In this document: positions 54,320 to 62,159 of the stretch, one piece after another
How the letters are laid out: each line of letters starts with the position of its first letter
Position numbering within the stretch: position 1 is the first letter of the stretch
Assembly: GCA_965221605.1 (NCBI GenBank)
Contig: CBDCSK010000014.1
Span: forward strand, 372,001 to 436,000
Direction: 5' to 3'
DNA length: 64,000 bases
Source of the DNA: Aldehydirespirator sp965221605
Lineage (GTDB): Bacteria > Actinomycetota > Acidimicrobiia > Acidimicrobiales > Aldehydirespiratoraceae
Position numbers and translations under genes: made by a program
Notes under the pieces: model-generated
Seen by the model: only the letters and a program-made list of their open reading frames with translations
Told to the model about the DNA's origin: nothing
Database searches by the model: none

Positions 54320-54696
54320 CCGCGGAGCCCAACAGCAACCCCACATCGTCGCGCGCTCCGTGACCGCTTCCTCTGGCTGACATCAGGCCACACTACGAAA
54401 TGACGCTCGACACCACGTTGCCTCTACAGCTACGATTGGGATCGCCTGATGGTCCGGCTAGTAGGCGCAAAGCTGAATGCAGCCGATATACCGCTGGCAC
54501 GGGACCCCGGAACGCACGGGGTCCCTTTTCTTTGTCCCGCAGGTCGGCGTCAACATCGAGGAAGTTGCCGAGGACCTCGCCGCTACGCTGCGGTGCTTGT
54601 AGACCCAGCCAGGAACCGCGACCCCGTCACGGGTCACAAGAGCGCACGGACCACAGCCCAGATGCGCACGACCTCAGCGCCAAGCCACCCGAGTAG
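54320..54696. other. Intergenic stretch with an orphan terminator
   Basis: No gene is supported in these 377 bp. The only structure is a strong plus-strand intrinsic terminator at 54501-54533. Nothing coding lies upstream of it on that strand for about 500 bp except IS remnants, so a small RNA ending there is possible. Confidence 0.4.
54501..54533 (+). terminator. Strong intrinsic terminator
   Basis: GGGACCCCG pairs perfectly with CGGGGTCCC over a 7-nt loop and is followed by TTTTCTTT. This is the most canonical Rho-independent terminator in the window. Confidence 0.8.
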
Positions 54697-55569
54697 CTAC
54701 TTGGACAGCGGCCCGAGCAGTTCTCGTGCCCGCCGCGCGACATCGCCCGCTTGATCGTGAGAAACAGCCCGAACGCCTAACTCGTCGAACACGTGCTCAG
54801 CGTCAACAAACGCCGGCGCGGGACGCGCAGGGAGCGCTGGCACGTAGACCACTTCGACGTCCACGTCCGTTCTGACATCGAACTCCCCGGCAGGAGTGAG
54901 AACGCGACCTCCGGTGTGGAGAGCCTCCTGCACGGTCCAACCCCATGCCTTCACCTGCTCGGCGAGCGTCGCTTGGTCAGGAACCTGGAAGGACCATGCC
55001 TGCGTCAGCTGAACTGCCTGGCCGTTAGTGACGGCAAAGTCGAAGAGCGCCTCGTGATGAGGAGTCTTCAAGGTCACACGCTCCCGACGTTCCCTTCCTT
55101 TGGCGATCTCAAACTCGTCGTAGGCGCGACGCAACGCAGCAAGAGCTGTGTGCTTCTTCGTGAAGGAGTACTTGCGCACTGCAGGATCGAGCACCATCAG
55201 GTCGAAGACGCTCTCCAAGGCATCGTCCGCTGACTCCGCGACCATCGGTACCGGTGCGCTCAGCTGAACGATGTTCTGGTGATCAGCGTGCAGCTGCCAC
55301 AACCAGTCCTCCGTCAACTCGACATCCGGCCCGAACAAGGACTGCGTCGCTGCCTCGAAGTTGTCGACGTCAACTCCAACACGATCGATGAACGACCAAA
55401 CCGCCCCGAGCGAGGCGTTCTCATCGATCGCGCGCGCTCGCTTGGGGTTCTCGATCTGGCGCACTTGCCACTCCGATGACTCCTCACTGCCGACGATCGC
55501 TCCGACGTTCACGAACTCACCACGCGCCGGATCCGGCACGAAACGGATAAGCGAGTAGATGTACCTCAC
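54697..55569 (-). CDS. DUF3037-domain protein, partner of HipA-like kinase
   Basis: This 290-residue protein opens with YIYSLIRFVPDPARGEFVNVGAIVG, the DUF3037 signature. A variable helical middle follows, and a C-terminal part contains VDVEVVYVPALPARPAPAFVDAEHVF. DUF3037 genes are known to occur next to HipA_2-type kinases, and here the ATG at 55569 overlaps the kinase stop. The pair probably works as a unit; the biochemical role of DUF3037 is unknown. Codon use is less GC-biased than in the core genes, consistent with transfer. Confidence 0.82.
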   Translation of the reverse strand: MRYIYSLIRFVPDPARGEFVNVGAIVGSEESSEWQVRQIENPKRARAIDENASLGAVWSFIDRVGVDVDNFEAATQSLFGPDVELTEDWLWQLHADHQNIVQLSAPVPMVAESADDALESVFDLMVLDPAVRKYSFTKKHTALAALRRAYDEFEIAKGRERRERVTLKTPHHEALFDFAVTNGQAVQLTQAWSFQVPDQATLAEQVKAWGWTVQEALHTGGRVLTPAGEFDVRTDVDVEVVYVPALPARPAPAFVDAEHVFDELGVRAVSHDQAGDVARRARELLGPLSK

Positions 55570-56357
55570 GGCGCTCCTCTCATTGATTCCAGTCTGTCAG
55601 CAACCTCAGGTGCTCTGCTCTCAAGAAACCAGCCGACTCTCTCAAGCTCAGAGTCGCTCACCGGCCACGACTCGGGGATCTCGCGCAGGGCAGTGACTAG
55701 TTCGTCGTGTGTGAGCGTTCTGAGTCGCTGGGCACATGCTGCGAGCACTGCTGAGTCGAGGCCCTGTGGTGACCAACTCGCCAGGTGAGGTTCGCCTACT
55801 CGGTTGACCAACGCAGCAATGTCCCAAGTCGGGCCCGTCTCCGGCAGGTACCAGCCGTGGTCATGGCTGTACAGCTTGCGGTCCTCTGGCTCGGCATACA
55901 GCCACTGCTCGTCACCACCCCAACACCAGTCGTAGATGGCAAATGCTCCAACATGCCGTTGGGCATTGTCATCTCGGTCTCGATGCCGCAGCGACCGCTC
56001 CTCAACGGCGTACGCAACTGCTCGCGACGCATGGGCGTATCCCCTCTCGATCTTGGAGCCGGGCCGGAACTCCCACCCCTCGATCTCAGGAGGCAGGACA
56101 ACGATGGCCGAATCGCAGACCGGGGCGCCAATCAGCGCTCCAACCGCAGCGACGATGGCCTCTGTAACCGTGACGCGTTCACCCTGCTTGTTGTTCAGAG
56201 GCTTGACCCACCATTGTTCACCATCGCCGTCAGCAGCGAGGAAGGTCCCAGATCCGCCCCTCGGACTCGGCTTGACCGGGACCTCAATGACCGGCGGGTT
56301 GAGGGGGTCACCGCGGCCAACCAGATGCCCCTCCCATCTGTCGAGGTCCACAGCCAC
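55566..56357 (-). CDS. HipA-like kinase (HipA_2 family)
   Basis: This 263-residue protein starts at GTG 56357 (a second GTG lies two codons on). It has a compact kinase-like core: GGSGTFLAADGDGEQWWVKPLNNKQGERVTVTEAIVAAVG with the ATP-Lys in WWVKP near residue 50. FAIYDWCWGGDEQWLYAEPEDRKLYSHDHGWYLP near residue 140 carries the metal/catalytic region. HipA-type proteins phosphorylate targets such as aminoacyl-tRNA synthetases in toxin-antitoxin systems. The HipA_2 branch, paired with DUF3037, is uncharacterised. A perfect palindrome sits 20 bp upstream. Confidence 0.8.
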   Translation of the reverse strand: MAVDLDRWEGHLVGRGDPLNPPVIEVPVKPSPRGGSGTFLAADGDGEQWWVKPLNNKQGERVTVTEAIVAAVGALIGAPVCDSAIVVLPPEIEGWEFRPGSKIERGYAHASRAVAYAVEERSLRHRDRDDNAQRHVGAFAIYDWCWGGDEQWLYAEPEDRKLYSHDHGWYLPETGPTWDIAALVNRVGEPHLASWSPQGLDSAVLAACAQRLRTLTHDELVTALREIPESWPVSDSELERVGWFLESRAPEVADRLESMRGAP

Positions 56358-56376
56358 AAAGCAACGCTATAGCCGT

Positions 56377-56405
56377 ACGGTGTGACGAAGGACGTCTCAC
56401 ACCGT
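56377..56405. promoter_or_regulatory. Perfect 9-bp palindromic operator upstream of HipA-like gene
   Basis: ACGGTGTGA at 56377-56385 and its exact complement TCACACCGT at 56397-56405 flank an 11-bp spacer. The site is 20 bp upstream of the GTG and overlaps the expected promoter. HipAB-like modules are usually autoregulated by such dyads. Confidence 0.5.
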
Positions 56406-56525
56406 GGACCGCCCAGACCCGCCCGCACCATCAGATCGCTGTCTCGACCGCTTTGAACGTCCATTGAAGGCTTCAAGTGGCCCGCAGGACGGGCGCCCGG
56501 CGTTGGACGCGAGTTCTTGTGGCAC

Positions 56526-56723
56526 CTAGAAGGGGGCCTCGCTATTGGCAGCTGCTACCAGCCTTATCTCCAGGCCGTCGAGAACGCCCTCAGAGTCCGC
56601 CCACTCATTAATGGCGGCCATCAGGTCGTCCAAGTGCTCCGAGCCTCCGGTGAACCCGAGGTCGTCCTCCGCCCACCATCGAGTGCCCTCATCGTGGTTC
56701 TCGTAGACGCGAACTTCATGCAT
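56526..56723 (-). CDS. Small HicB/DUF1902-like protein
   Basis: This 65-residue protein is taken from ATG 56723. It reads MHEVRVYENHDEGTRWWAEDDLGF, then GSEHLDDLMAAINEWADSEG, and a beta-type end LEIRLVAAA. The strand-strand-helix plan with a WWAEDD turn resembles the partial RNase-H-like fold of HicB/DUF1902 antitoxins. No HicA-type toxin is adjacent. A longer open frame upstream looks noncoding. Confidence 0.55.
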   Translation of the reverse strand: MHEVRVYENHDEGTRWWAEDDLGFTGGSEHLDDLMAAINEWADSEGVLDGLEIRLVAAANSEAPF

Positions 56724-57007
56724 CAGACGCCTCCGCAGCGAACAGGAATCACCATCGCTCCAAACCCTACAGACGCGCTCTCGGAGGAACGGTGGTGCAG
56801 CGGAGCATCCGCCCCCGGCAGCGTCGCCGCTCTGGACAGTGCACCGGTGGCTCTCGACGGCCATCAGGCCCGGGTGCATTTGGACCACCGGCGAGATGCG
56901 CACAAGATCGTGCCGGCGCGACGTGAGCCGGTCATACCATCGGTGACGCCGGGGCGATTGGGCGATCATCATCGGGCGCTGCTGCGGCAAGCAGGCCCAG
57001 CGCTTGA

Positions 57008-57196
57008 CAACGCGCGCAGGTCCACCAACCCGTTGCAGCCAGCACCGACGGCGAGGACCTCGCCGAAACCCACGAGGTCCAGTACCGCCGCAACGACGAC
57101 ACCCTTCACAAGATCAAGAAATGGCTACTCATCCAGGCCATCGTCGCCTTCGTCGGCGTCTGCCTCCTCATTGGAGTGCTGCTTTCAGTATCGTGA
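57008..57196 (+). pseudogene. Fragment of a small membrane protein gene
   Basis: An open stretch without any start codon reads ASTDGEDLAETHEVQYRRNDD, a short basic piece and then LLIQAIVAFVGVCLLIGVLLSVS before a stop. The acidic, basic, hydrophobic order is that of a real single-pass membrane protein whose 5' end is lost. Confidence 0.35.
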
Positions 57197-57200
57197 CCAC

Positions 57201-57338
57201 ATGGCCGAGGAGCAGTCCACCAACTCTCGGTCCAAGCAGCGGCCCGGAGCGATGCCCGTCAGAACCGTCAACAAAGGCTTCATCCCCGAACGTCGCAAAC
57301 GACGCCACGACAGCAACCCCTCCTCCTCTTCCTCCTGA
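57201..57338 (+). CDS. Small basic hypothetical protein (45 residues)
   Basis: ATG 57201, five bases after the membrane-protein fragment, opens MAEEQSTNSRSKQRPGAMPV. A basic stretch (GFIPERRKRRHD) and a serine tail follow. No clear ribosome site is seen. It may be a remnant of the same lost operon. The 700 bp between 56724 and 57423 contain nothing else convincing. Confidence 0.25.
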   Translation: MAEEQSTNSRSKQRPGAMPVRTVNKGFIPERRKRRHDSNPSSSSS

Positions 57339-57423
57339 ACCGGCGGCACTCGCCGCGAGCGCGGCCACGTCGACCTTCCCCTCGGCCCTAGTACCGACCA
57401 GGCGAGCTGGAATGGCGGCGGTG

Positions 57424-58518
57424 CTAGGCGCTGTCTTCTATTGCTGACTGGAACGCTTGCAACGTCTGCGGGTCGAAGCAGACGAAGCGGATCGTGCGCA
57501 CCTTGGTGGATGTCGAGCGGACGGCAGCCACGGCGGTCGTGGCGGCTGCCTCCAGCGGATAGCCGCGGGCGCCGGTTGCGATTGCCGGGAAGGCCACGCT
57601 CTCGGCACCCACCTCGTCGGCGCACGCCAGGGACTCGCGGTAGCACGACTCCAGCAGCACCGGCTCGCCGCGAGTGCCACCGGTCCACTTCGGCGCCACG
57701 GTGTGAATGACCCACCGAGCCGTGAGTCGGAAGCCCCGGGTGACCACAGCCCGCCCGACGTCACAGCCGCCGAGTGCTCGACAGTGCCGCAGGAGTTCGG
57801 GGCCGGCGGCGTGGTGGATTGCGCCGTTGATGCCGTCCCCGACCGCCAGATGTCTGTTGGCGGTGTTGACGATTGCGTCGACATCCTGGTCCGTGATGTC
57901 TCCCAGCACGGCTTCCAGCGCGGGATCGCGCGACATGCTCGTCTGTGACAACAGGGGCGTCGGCTCGCCGGACACGAGCATGATCAGGTCTCGCAGGAGA
58001 TCGCATTCTTCGATCAGATCACGGTCTGACCCGTAGCGAGCGGGATCACCCTCAACACATGCCAAGATCATCACGAAACCTGTGTCGGTGGCAGCGAACG
58101 TCGCTTCGAAGATGCCGTGGCCGGTCCAGCTGCGGTGGAAGAACAGGCGGTCGTCCTCCATGAACGCGAGCCACCTGCCGTCGTAGCCCGGCTGGTGCCC
58201 CATAGCGATCCTTCGCATCTCGTTCTGCGTGAGGAGCATCGTCGGAGGCGGAATCCCTACCGGCTGTCTAATGGGCGAGATGTGTCCCCAACACTCGTCG
58301 TCGTGCCCGTCGTCCTCGGCGCAGTCCGACCACCAATCGCTTCTACCGAGGACGTCTGCGGGCGGCCCGTCGCGTCCCCACAGCGCCATGCTGAAGAGGC
58401 TCAGCGTCTTGTCATTTGAGCCTTCGGCGCTGCCGATGCTCTCGCCTGTCCTGTCCGATCGGTCGTCGCTCACCTCTGCACTCAACTCTTCGCAGTCCTG
58501 ATTCCCTGGCGGTCTCAC
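57424..58518 (-). CDS. Macro-domain protein with novel N-terminal domain
   Basis: The 364-residue frame starts at GTG 58518; ATG 58389 (MALWGRDGPP) is an alternative. The C-terminal half is a macro domain: VLGDITDQDVDAIVNTANRHLAVGDGINGAIHHAAG near residue 200, and SVAFPAIATGARGYPLEAAA near 310, with the ADP-ribose-binding loops intact. The N-terminal 170 residues contain RRIAMGHQPGYDGRWLAFMEDDRLFFHRSWTGHGIFEATF, a recognisable but unnamed module. Macro domains bind or remove ADP-ribose. The setting among Fic, HipA-like and IS genes suggests a role in toxin, defence or signalling biology. Confidence 0.85.
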   Translation of the reverse strand: MRPPGNQDCEELSAEVSDDRSDRTGESIGSAEGSNDKTLSLFSMALWGRDGPPADVLGRSDWWSDCAEDDGHDDECWGHISPIRQPVGIPPPTMLLTQNEMRRIAMGHQPGYDGRWLAFMEDDRLFFHRSWTGHGIFEATFAATDTGFVMILACVEGDPARYGSDRDLIEECDLLRDLIMLVSGEPTPLLSQTSMSRDPALEAVLGDITDQDVDAIVNTANRHLAVGDGINGAIHHAAGPELLRHCRALGGCDVGRAVVTRGFRLTARWVIHTVAPKWTGGTRGEPVLLESCYRESLACADEVGAESVAFPAIATGARGYPLEAAATTAVAAVRSTSTKVRTIRFVCFDPQTLQAFQSAIEDSA

Positions 58519-58638
58519 CGCACTCCAACCTCAATCCAAGCACGCCTATATGACATCCAGGGCCTGACCGGGCGCTACTGGGGACCACACTTGCGGATAT
58601 ACCGCTTGGACCTACGGTCCGCCGGAGCTCATCGCTGG

Positions 58639-59805
58639 TTAGCTCAAGGGCAGTTGGGGGTCAACGTTGGCGTAGGGGTTGGGGTCGGGGGGTTGGGGGA
58701 AGGCTTGGCGCATCTCTTGGTGTAGGGCCTTGAGTCGGTCGGATGCCTGATACTTGCGGCCTCTGCCTGCTCCAGTGGGTAGGAGCAGGTCAGCGGTTAC
58801 CAGTGCTCTCAGGTCGCGGGAGGCTGAGAGATCGCTGAGGGGGTCGCCCTGGCTCTGTTGCACGATGAAGATGTAGGCGGACCGACCGAGGGCACGTCCG
58901 TACGCGGCATCCATCATCGGCCCTACCGTCCGGTCTGGAAGCCCGTGCCTGCGGGCCAGGTCCTCACAGGCCGACCAGAGGGCCTCTGTCCAGTCGAGAC
59001 GCCATCGAGTCCTCTGGGCCTGCCTCAGGTGTGCGGTCAGGCACCACTCGATCCACGGTCGAGTGCTGCGGGTCGGCGACCAGGACCCGGCGGCTGTGTC
59101 CTGGAGTGCCCGGTAGTACTGCGAGGTGCGCCGCCCCAGGTCCTCCTCGATGCTCATGAAGTGCGGATGTCTGGTGTGCTGGGCCAGCACGAAGCTCTGC
59201 AGGCAGCGCGCCATACGCCCGTTGCCGTCCTCGAACGGGTGAATGAGAGTCAGGTTCAGGTGCGCCATGGCTGCCCTGATGAGCGGGTCCGGGCCGTCGT
59301 CGTTGACCTGGTGCACCAGCTCCCCGATCAGTCCCTCGAGCTCATCGCGGTCCGGGGGCGTGTAGGCGACGGAACCCTCGCTGTCGCGCACCCACACCCC
59401 GCCCTTTCGCCATCTTCCCGGCCGCTTCGCCACGTCGTAGGCCGTCATCAGGTAGTGGAGCGACTTGAGCAAGGTCGCGTCCATGGCCGGCGGGGGCTCA
59501 TCCTCATCGGTGAGCGCCAGCACATAGGTCATCGCATCGCGGTAGGCGGCGATGGCACGGGACGTGTCTGCGTCCAGGTGCGGGACGTCCTCGCCATCGA
59601 GAATGGCCGCGGTCTCCGCGACGGTCGAGTGGTAGCCCTCGATGGAGGTGGAGCCGTGCACCGCCCGAGCCATCATGACGCGGCTGAGTGTCCCGAACCA
59701 CCGTCGCGGCCTGAACAGGTACGAGTGCAAACCGTCGCGGCATCCCCGGATTTCGGCCAGGACTCGTCTGTCCAACGCCGTCAGAGACGGTGCCTGGTAG
59801 ATCAT
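58639..59805 (-). CDS. Fic-family protein (AMPylase) with winged-helix C terminus
   Basis: This 388-residue protein has the inhibitory motif VHGSTSIEGYHST near residue 52, a fully intact Fic motif HPFEDGNGRMAR near residue 190, and a C-terminal DNA-binding-like domain (LSASRDLRALVTADLLLPTGAGRGRKY). This is the common Fic/DUF4172-like architecture of autoregulated Fic genes. It starts at ATG 59805 next to an AT-rich dyad. It is a different subfamily from the Fic protein at 31551. Confidence 0.88.
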   Translation of the reverse strand: MIYQAPSLTALDRRVLAEIRGCRDGLHSYLFRPRRWFGTLSRVMMARAVHGSTSIEGYHSTVAETAAILDGEDVPHLDADTSRAIAAYRDAMTYVLALTDEDEPPPAMDATLLKSLHYLMTAYDVAKRPGRWRKGGVWVRDSEGSVAYTPPDRDELEGLIGELVHQVNDDGPDPLIRAAMAHLNLTLIHPFEDGNGRMARCLQSFVLAQHTRHPHFMSIEEDLGRRTSQYYRALQDTAAGSWSPTRSTRPWIEWCLTAHLRQAQRTRWRLDWTEALWSACEDLARRHGLPDRTVGPMMDAAYGRALGRSAYIFIVQQSQGDPLSDLSASRDLRALVTADLLLPTGAGRGRKYQASDRLKALHQEMRQAFPQPPDPNPYANVDPQLPLS

Positions 59806-59811
59806 GCGAAT

Positions 59812-59832
59812 ATGATACTATAAAGATATCAT
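59812..59832. promoter_or_regulatory. ATGATA-N9-TATCAT dyad at the Fic promoter
   Basis: An inverted repeat with an AT-rich spacer (CTATAAAGA) begins 7 bp upstream of the Fic start codon. It overlaps a possible -10 box. The winged-helix end of the Fic protein is a candidate to bind it. The remaining 240 bp to 60074 show no other feature. Confidence 0.45.
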
Positions 59833-60074
59833 CTCACGCGATCTTGATAGCACCAAGGTGTGCATTGCCCTGGTCACGGTCCCCTACGGGACTTTGACTA
59901 GGGCGGCAGACTGACCACGGCGTCAGGTTTGCAGAGTTATGTAGTTTTTGTCTCATTCCCGATTCCAGATCACCATGTCCGTCAAAGATTCATAACTCAG
60001 CGGGTCGTCGCTCAGCGCAGAGATCTGCTCGTGTGGGACGGGAACTTGCTGCGGGGCTGGGGCGTCTTAGGGGT

Positions 60075-61484
60075 ATGAAGGCAATAGCGACTCTGCTGGC
60101 GGTGGCTGTGCTGGCGGTTGGATGCGGCGAGGATTCCGCCGACGTTGTGGTGGGCGGCTCAGAACTGCTGCCGTCCGGGGCTGCGCCGTCCGGCGTGGAG
60201 CCGTCCGGGGTGGAGCCACCGGATGTGCCCGCCGGCGACGGCGGGTTGGCGAACTGTGAGGACCTGCCTGAGCTGAGGTCGGAGCTCGCGGGCAGGCTCG
60301 GTGCCCGCCAGAACCCCGATCCGATCATCGACGGTGTGCTGTTGACCTACGGGATGGAGCATCCCGACACGTTCGCGGGCCGCTGGATCGATCGTGACAG
60401 CGGCGGGGTGCTGATGATGGGGTTCACCGACGACCCCGAGCCGCACCGGGCCGCGATCCTGGCCCGGCGCCCCACCCCCGACGACTACCCCGCCGTGAAC
60501 CCGCCCCCGCCGATCACCGACGACCGGCCCCTGGGCGAGCGCGACGACGTCGTCGTCGACGTGGTGCGGGTCCGGTTCAGCCTGCCCGAGATGGAAGCGC
60601 TGCTGGATGAGACGTGGCAGTCCTTCCCCAGAGAGGACTGGAGGGAGTTCGGTCTCGACGGCACGTCCTACGACATCCACCGCCAGCGGATGAGCCTCCA
60701 CTTGGTGAATCCGCCCGAGGGAGCCTTGGAAGAGATCGCAGAGCGAGTGCCGAACCCGTCGGCGGTCTGCGTGGACATCTTCCGCACGCCGCAGCCGCCC
60801 GAGGGGCCGCTGGCGGTGATCCCGGATCTGGATGTGGAGGATCCTGTGGTGTCGTGTCCGGGGACCCCGCCGGTGCGCTACTCCCAGATGATCGCCCCGC
60901 CCTCGATCGACGACATCGACCATCCGGCGGTGGACGTGCTGCGGGCCGAGCTCGACACTCCGGGGGGCGAGCCGCTGCCCCGGGGCCGGTGGGTCGTGAT
61001 CAGCATCGACGACGACAGCGCCACGTTCGCCGCGCTGGCCGAATACAGCTTCGGTGTCGCCGGAGTGGAGCGGCGAGGCGACCGGTGGGTCTTCGCCGGA
61101 CACGCGTCCGGGCGTCCCTGCCAGCCGACCATCCCGCTGCCGCCGGGGCTCGCCCCGGTGGAGGTGCTCCTCGATCCCGACTCGATGCCCGACCCCGGTG
61201 ACGCCACCGTCGATGTGCTGGTGTCCGAGCTGGGATGCGCCAGCGGCCGCGAGATGGGCGACGCCCTGCGGGGCCCCCAGGTGATCGAGACCGACGACGC
61301 GGTGGTGATCGCCTTCGCAGTGGTGCCCGTCGCCGGGTCGGCCAGTTGCCCGGGCAATCCCTGGACCGCGGTGACTGTCGAGCTGTCGGAGCCGCTGGGC
61401 CAGCGCGGGATCTATGACGGGCTCTTCTTCCCGCCCAAGCCACTGGTCGCAGTAGCCGAAACTTCAGATTCGTCGTTGTCTTGA
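60075..61484 (+). CDS. Secreted lipoprotein, function unknown
   Basis: This 469-residue protein starts at ATG 60075. The signal MKAIATLLAVAVLAVGCGED ends in a lipobox Cys. A Pro/Ser-rich spacer with repeated PSGVEP units precedes a globular region with several Cys pairs (LANCEDLPEL, VVSCPGTPP, GRPCQPTI, ELGCASGRE, SASCPGNPW). No family is recognised. It has no close same-strand partner except the ERG2-like gene 58 bp downstream. It is probably an exposed cell-surface protein. Confidence 0.75.
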   Translation: MKAIATLLAVAVLAVGCGEDSADVVVGGSELLPSGAAPSGVEPSGVEPPDVPAGDGGLANCEDLPELRSELAGRLGARQNPDPIIDGVLLTYGMEHPDTFAGRWIDRDSGGVLMMGFTDDPEPHRAAILARRPTPDDYPAVNPPPPITDDRPLGERDDVVVDVVRVRFSLPEMEALLDETWQSFPREDWREFGLDGTSYDIHRQRMSLHLVNPPEGALEEIAERVPNPSAVCVDIFRTPQPPEGPLAVIPDLDVEDPVVSCPGTPPVRYSQMIAPPSIDDIDHPAVDVLRAELDTPGGEPLPRGRWVVISIDDDSATFAALAEYSFGVAGVERRGDRWVFAGHASGRPCQPTIPLPPGLAPVEVLLDPDSMPDPGDATVDVLVSELGCASGREMGDALRGPQVIETDDAVVIAFAVVPVAGSASCPGNPWTAVTVELSEPLGQRGIYDGLFFPPKPLVAVAETSDSSLS

Positions 61485-61542
61485 GTGTCGGCAGCGAGGC
61501 AGACTCGCCGTCACAGGTGCCCGTCTAGGTGGTCATACGATC

Positions 61543-62105
61543 GTGAAGTACGTCTTTGAGCCCGAGGTCCTCCAGGAGGTGGTCCGTTCGCATCTCGATC
61601 TGCCGCTGGAGGAGATGATGACTGCGATCACTCACGATCTCGCCGAGCGGTATCCCGGCCTGATCGACACGGAGCCGGAGTGGTTCTTCAACAACGCCGG
61701 CGGCGCCATGGGCCAGCTCACCATGCTGTACTCCTCATTCAGCGAGTACCTGATCTTCTTCGGCAGTCCCATCGGCGGCGGCGGGCACACCGGCCGGTAT
61801 CGCTTTGCCGAGGACTACGCGACCGTCCTCGACGGGGAGATGTGGCACCACGGCGAAGGCGACCTCCAAAGGCAGGAGTACCGCCCGGGCGAGACGGTGC
61901 ACCTGCCGAGAGGCACGGCGAGGGGTACCGCATACTCGAGGGCACTTGGATCCTCGAGTATGCACGCGGCTCCATCCCCTCAATGCTGCCCTTCGGGGTG
62001 GCGGACACCCTGTTCAGCACCCTCGACCTCACCACCCTGGCCCGCACGTTCCGGATCTACGCCCGCCACATCTGGCGTTCCGCCCGGGCGCGGCCGTCCG
62101 CCTAG
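61543..62105 (+). pseudogene. ERG2/sigma-1-receptor-like gene with a single frameshift
   Basis: From GTG 61543 the frame reads MKYVFEPEVLQEVVRSHLDLP, FFNNAGGAMGQLTMLYSSFSEYLIFFGSP and GEMWHHGEGDLQRQEYRPGETVHLPRGTA, as in the ERG2/sigma-1 receptor family (PF04622). At about 61920 the frame shifts. The expected continuation GYRILEGTWILEYARG, SMLPFGVADTLFSTLDLTTLA lies in the next frame and ends at 62105. One missing A in ACGGCGAGGGGTACC explains it. Either a true pseudogene or a sequencing error; with the base restored the protein is about 188 residues and full length. Confidence 0.8.
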
Positions 62106-62159
62106 CGGTCGTCCACTCGAGTGGGCGGCTCGGGCGCCCTCTCGCCGGTCAGATCTAGT

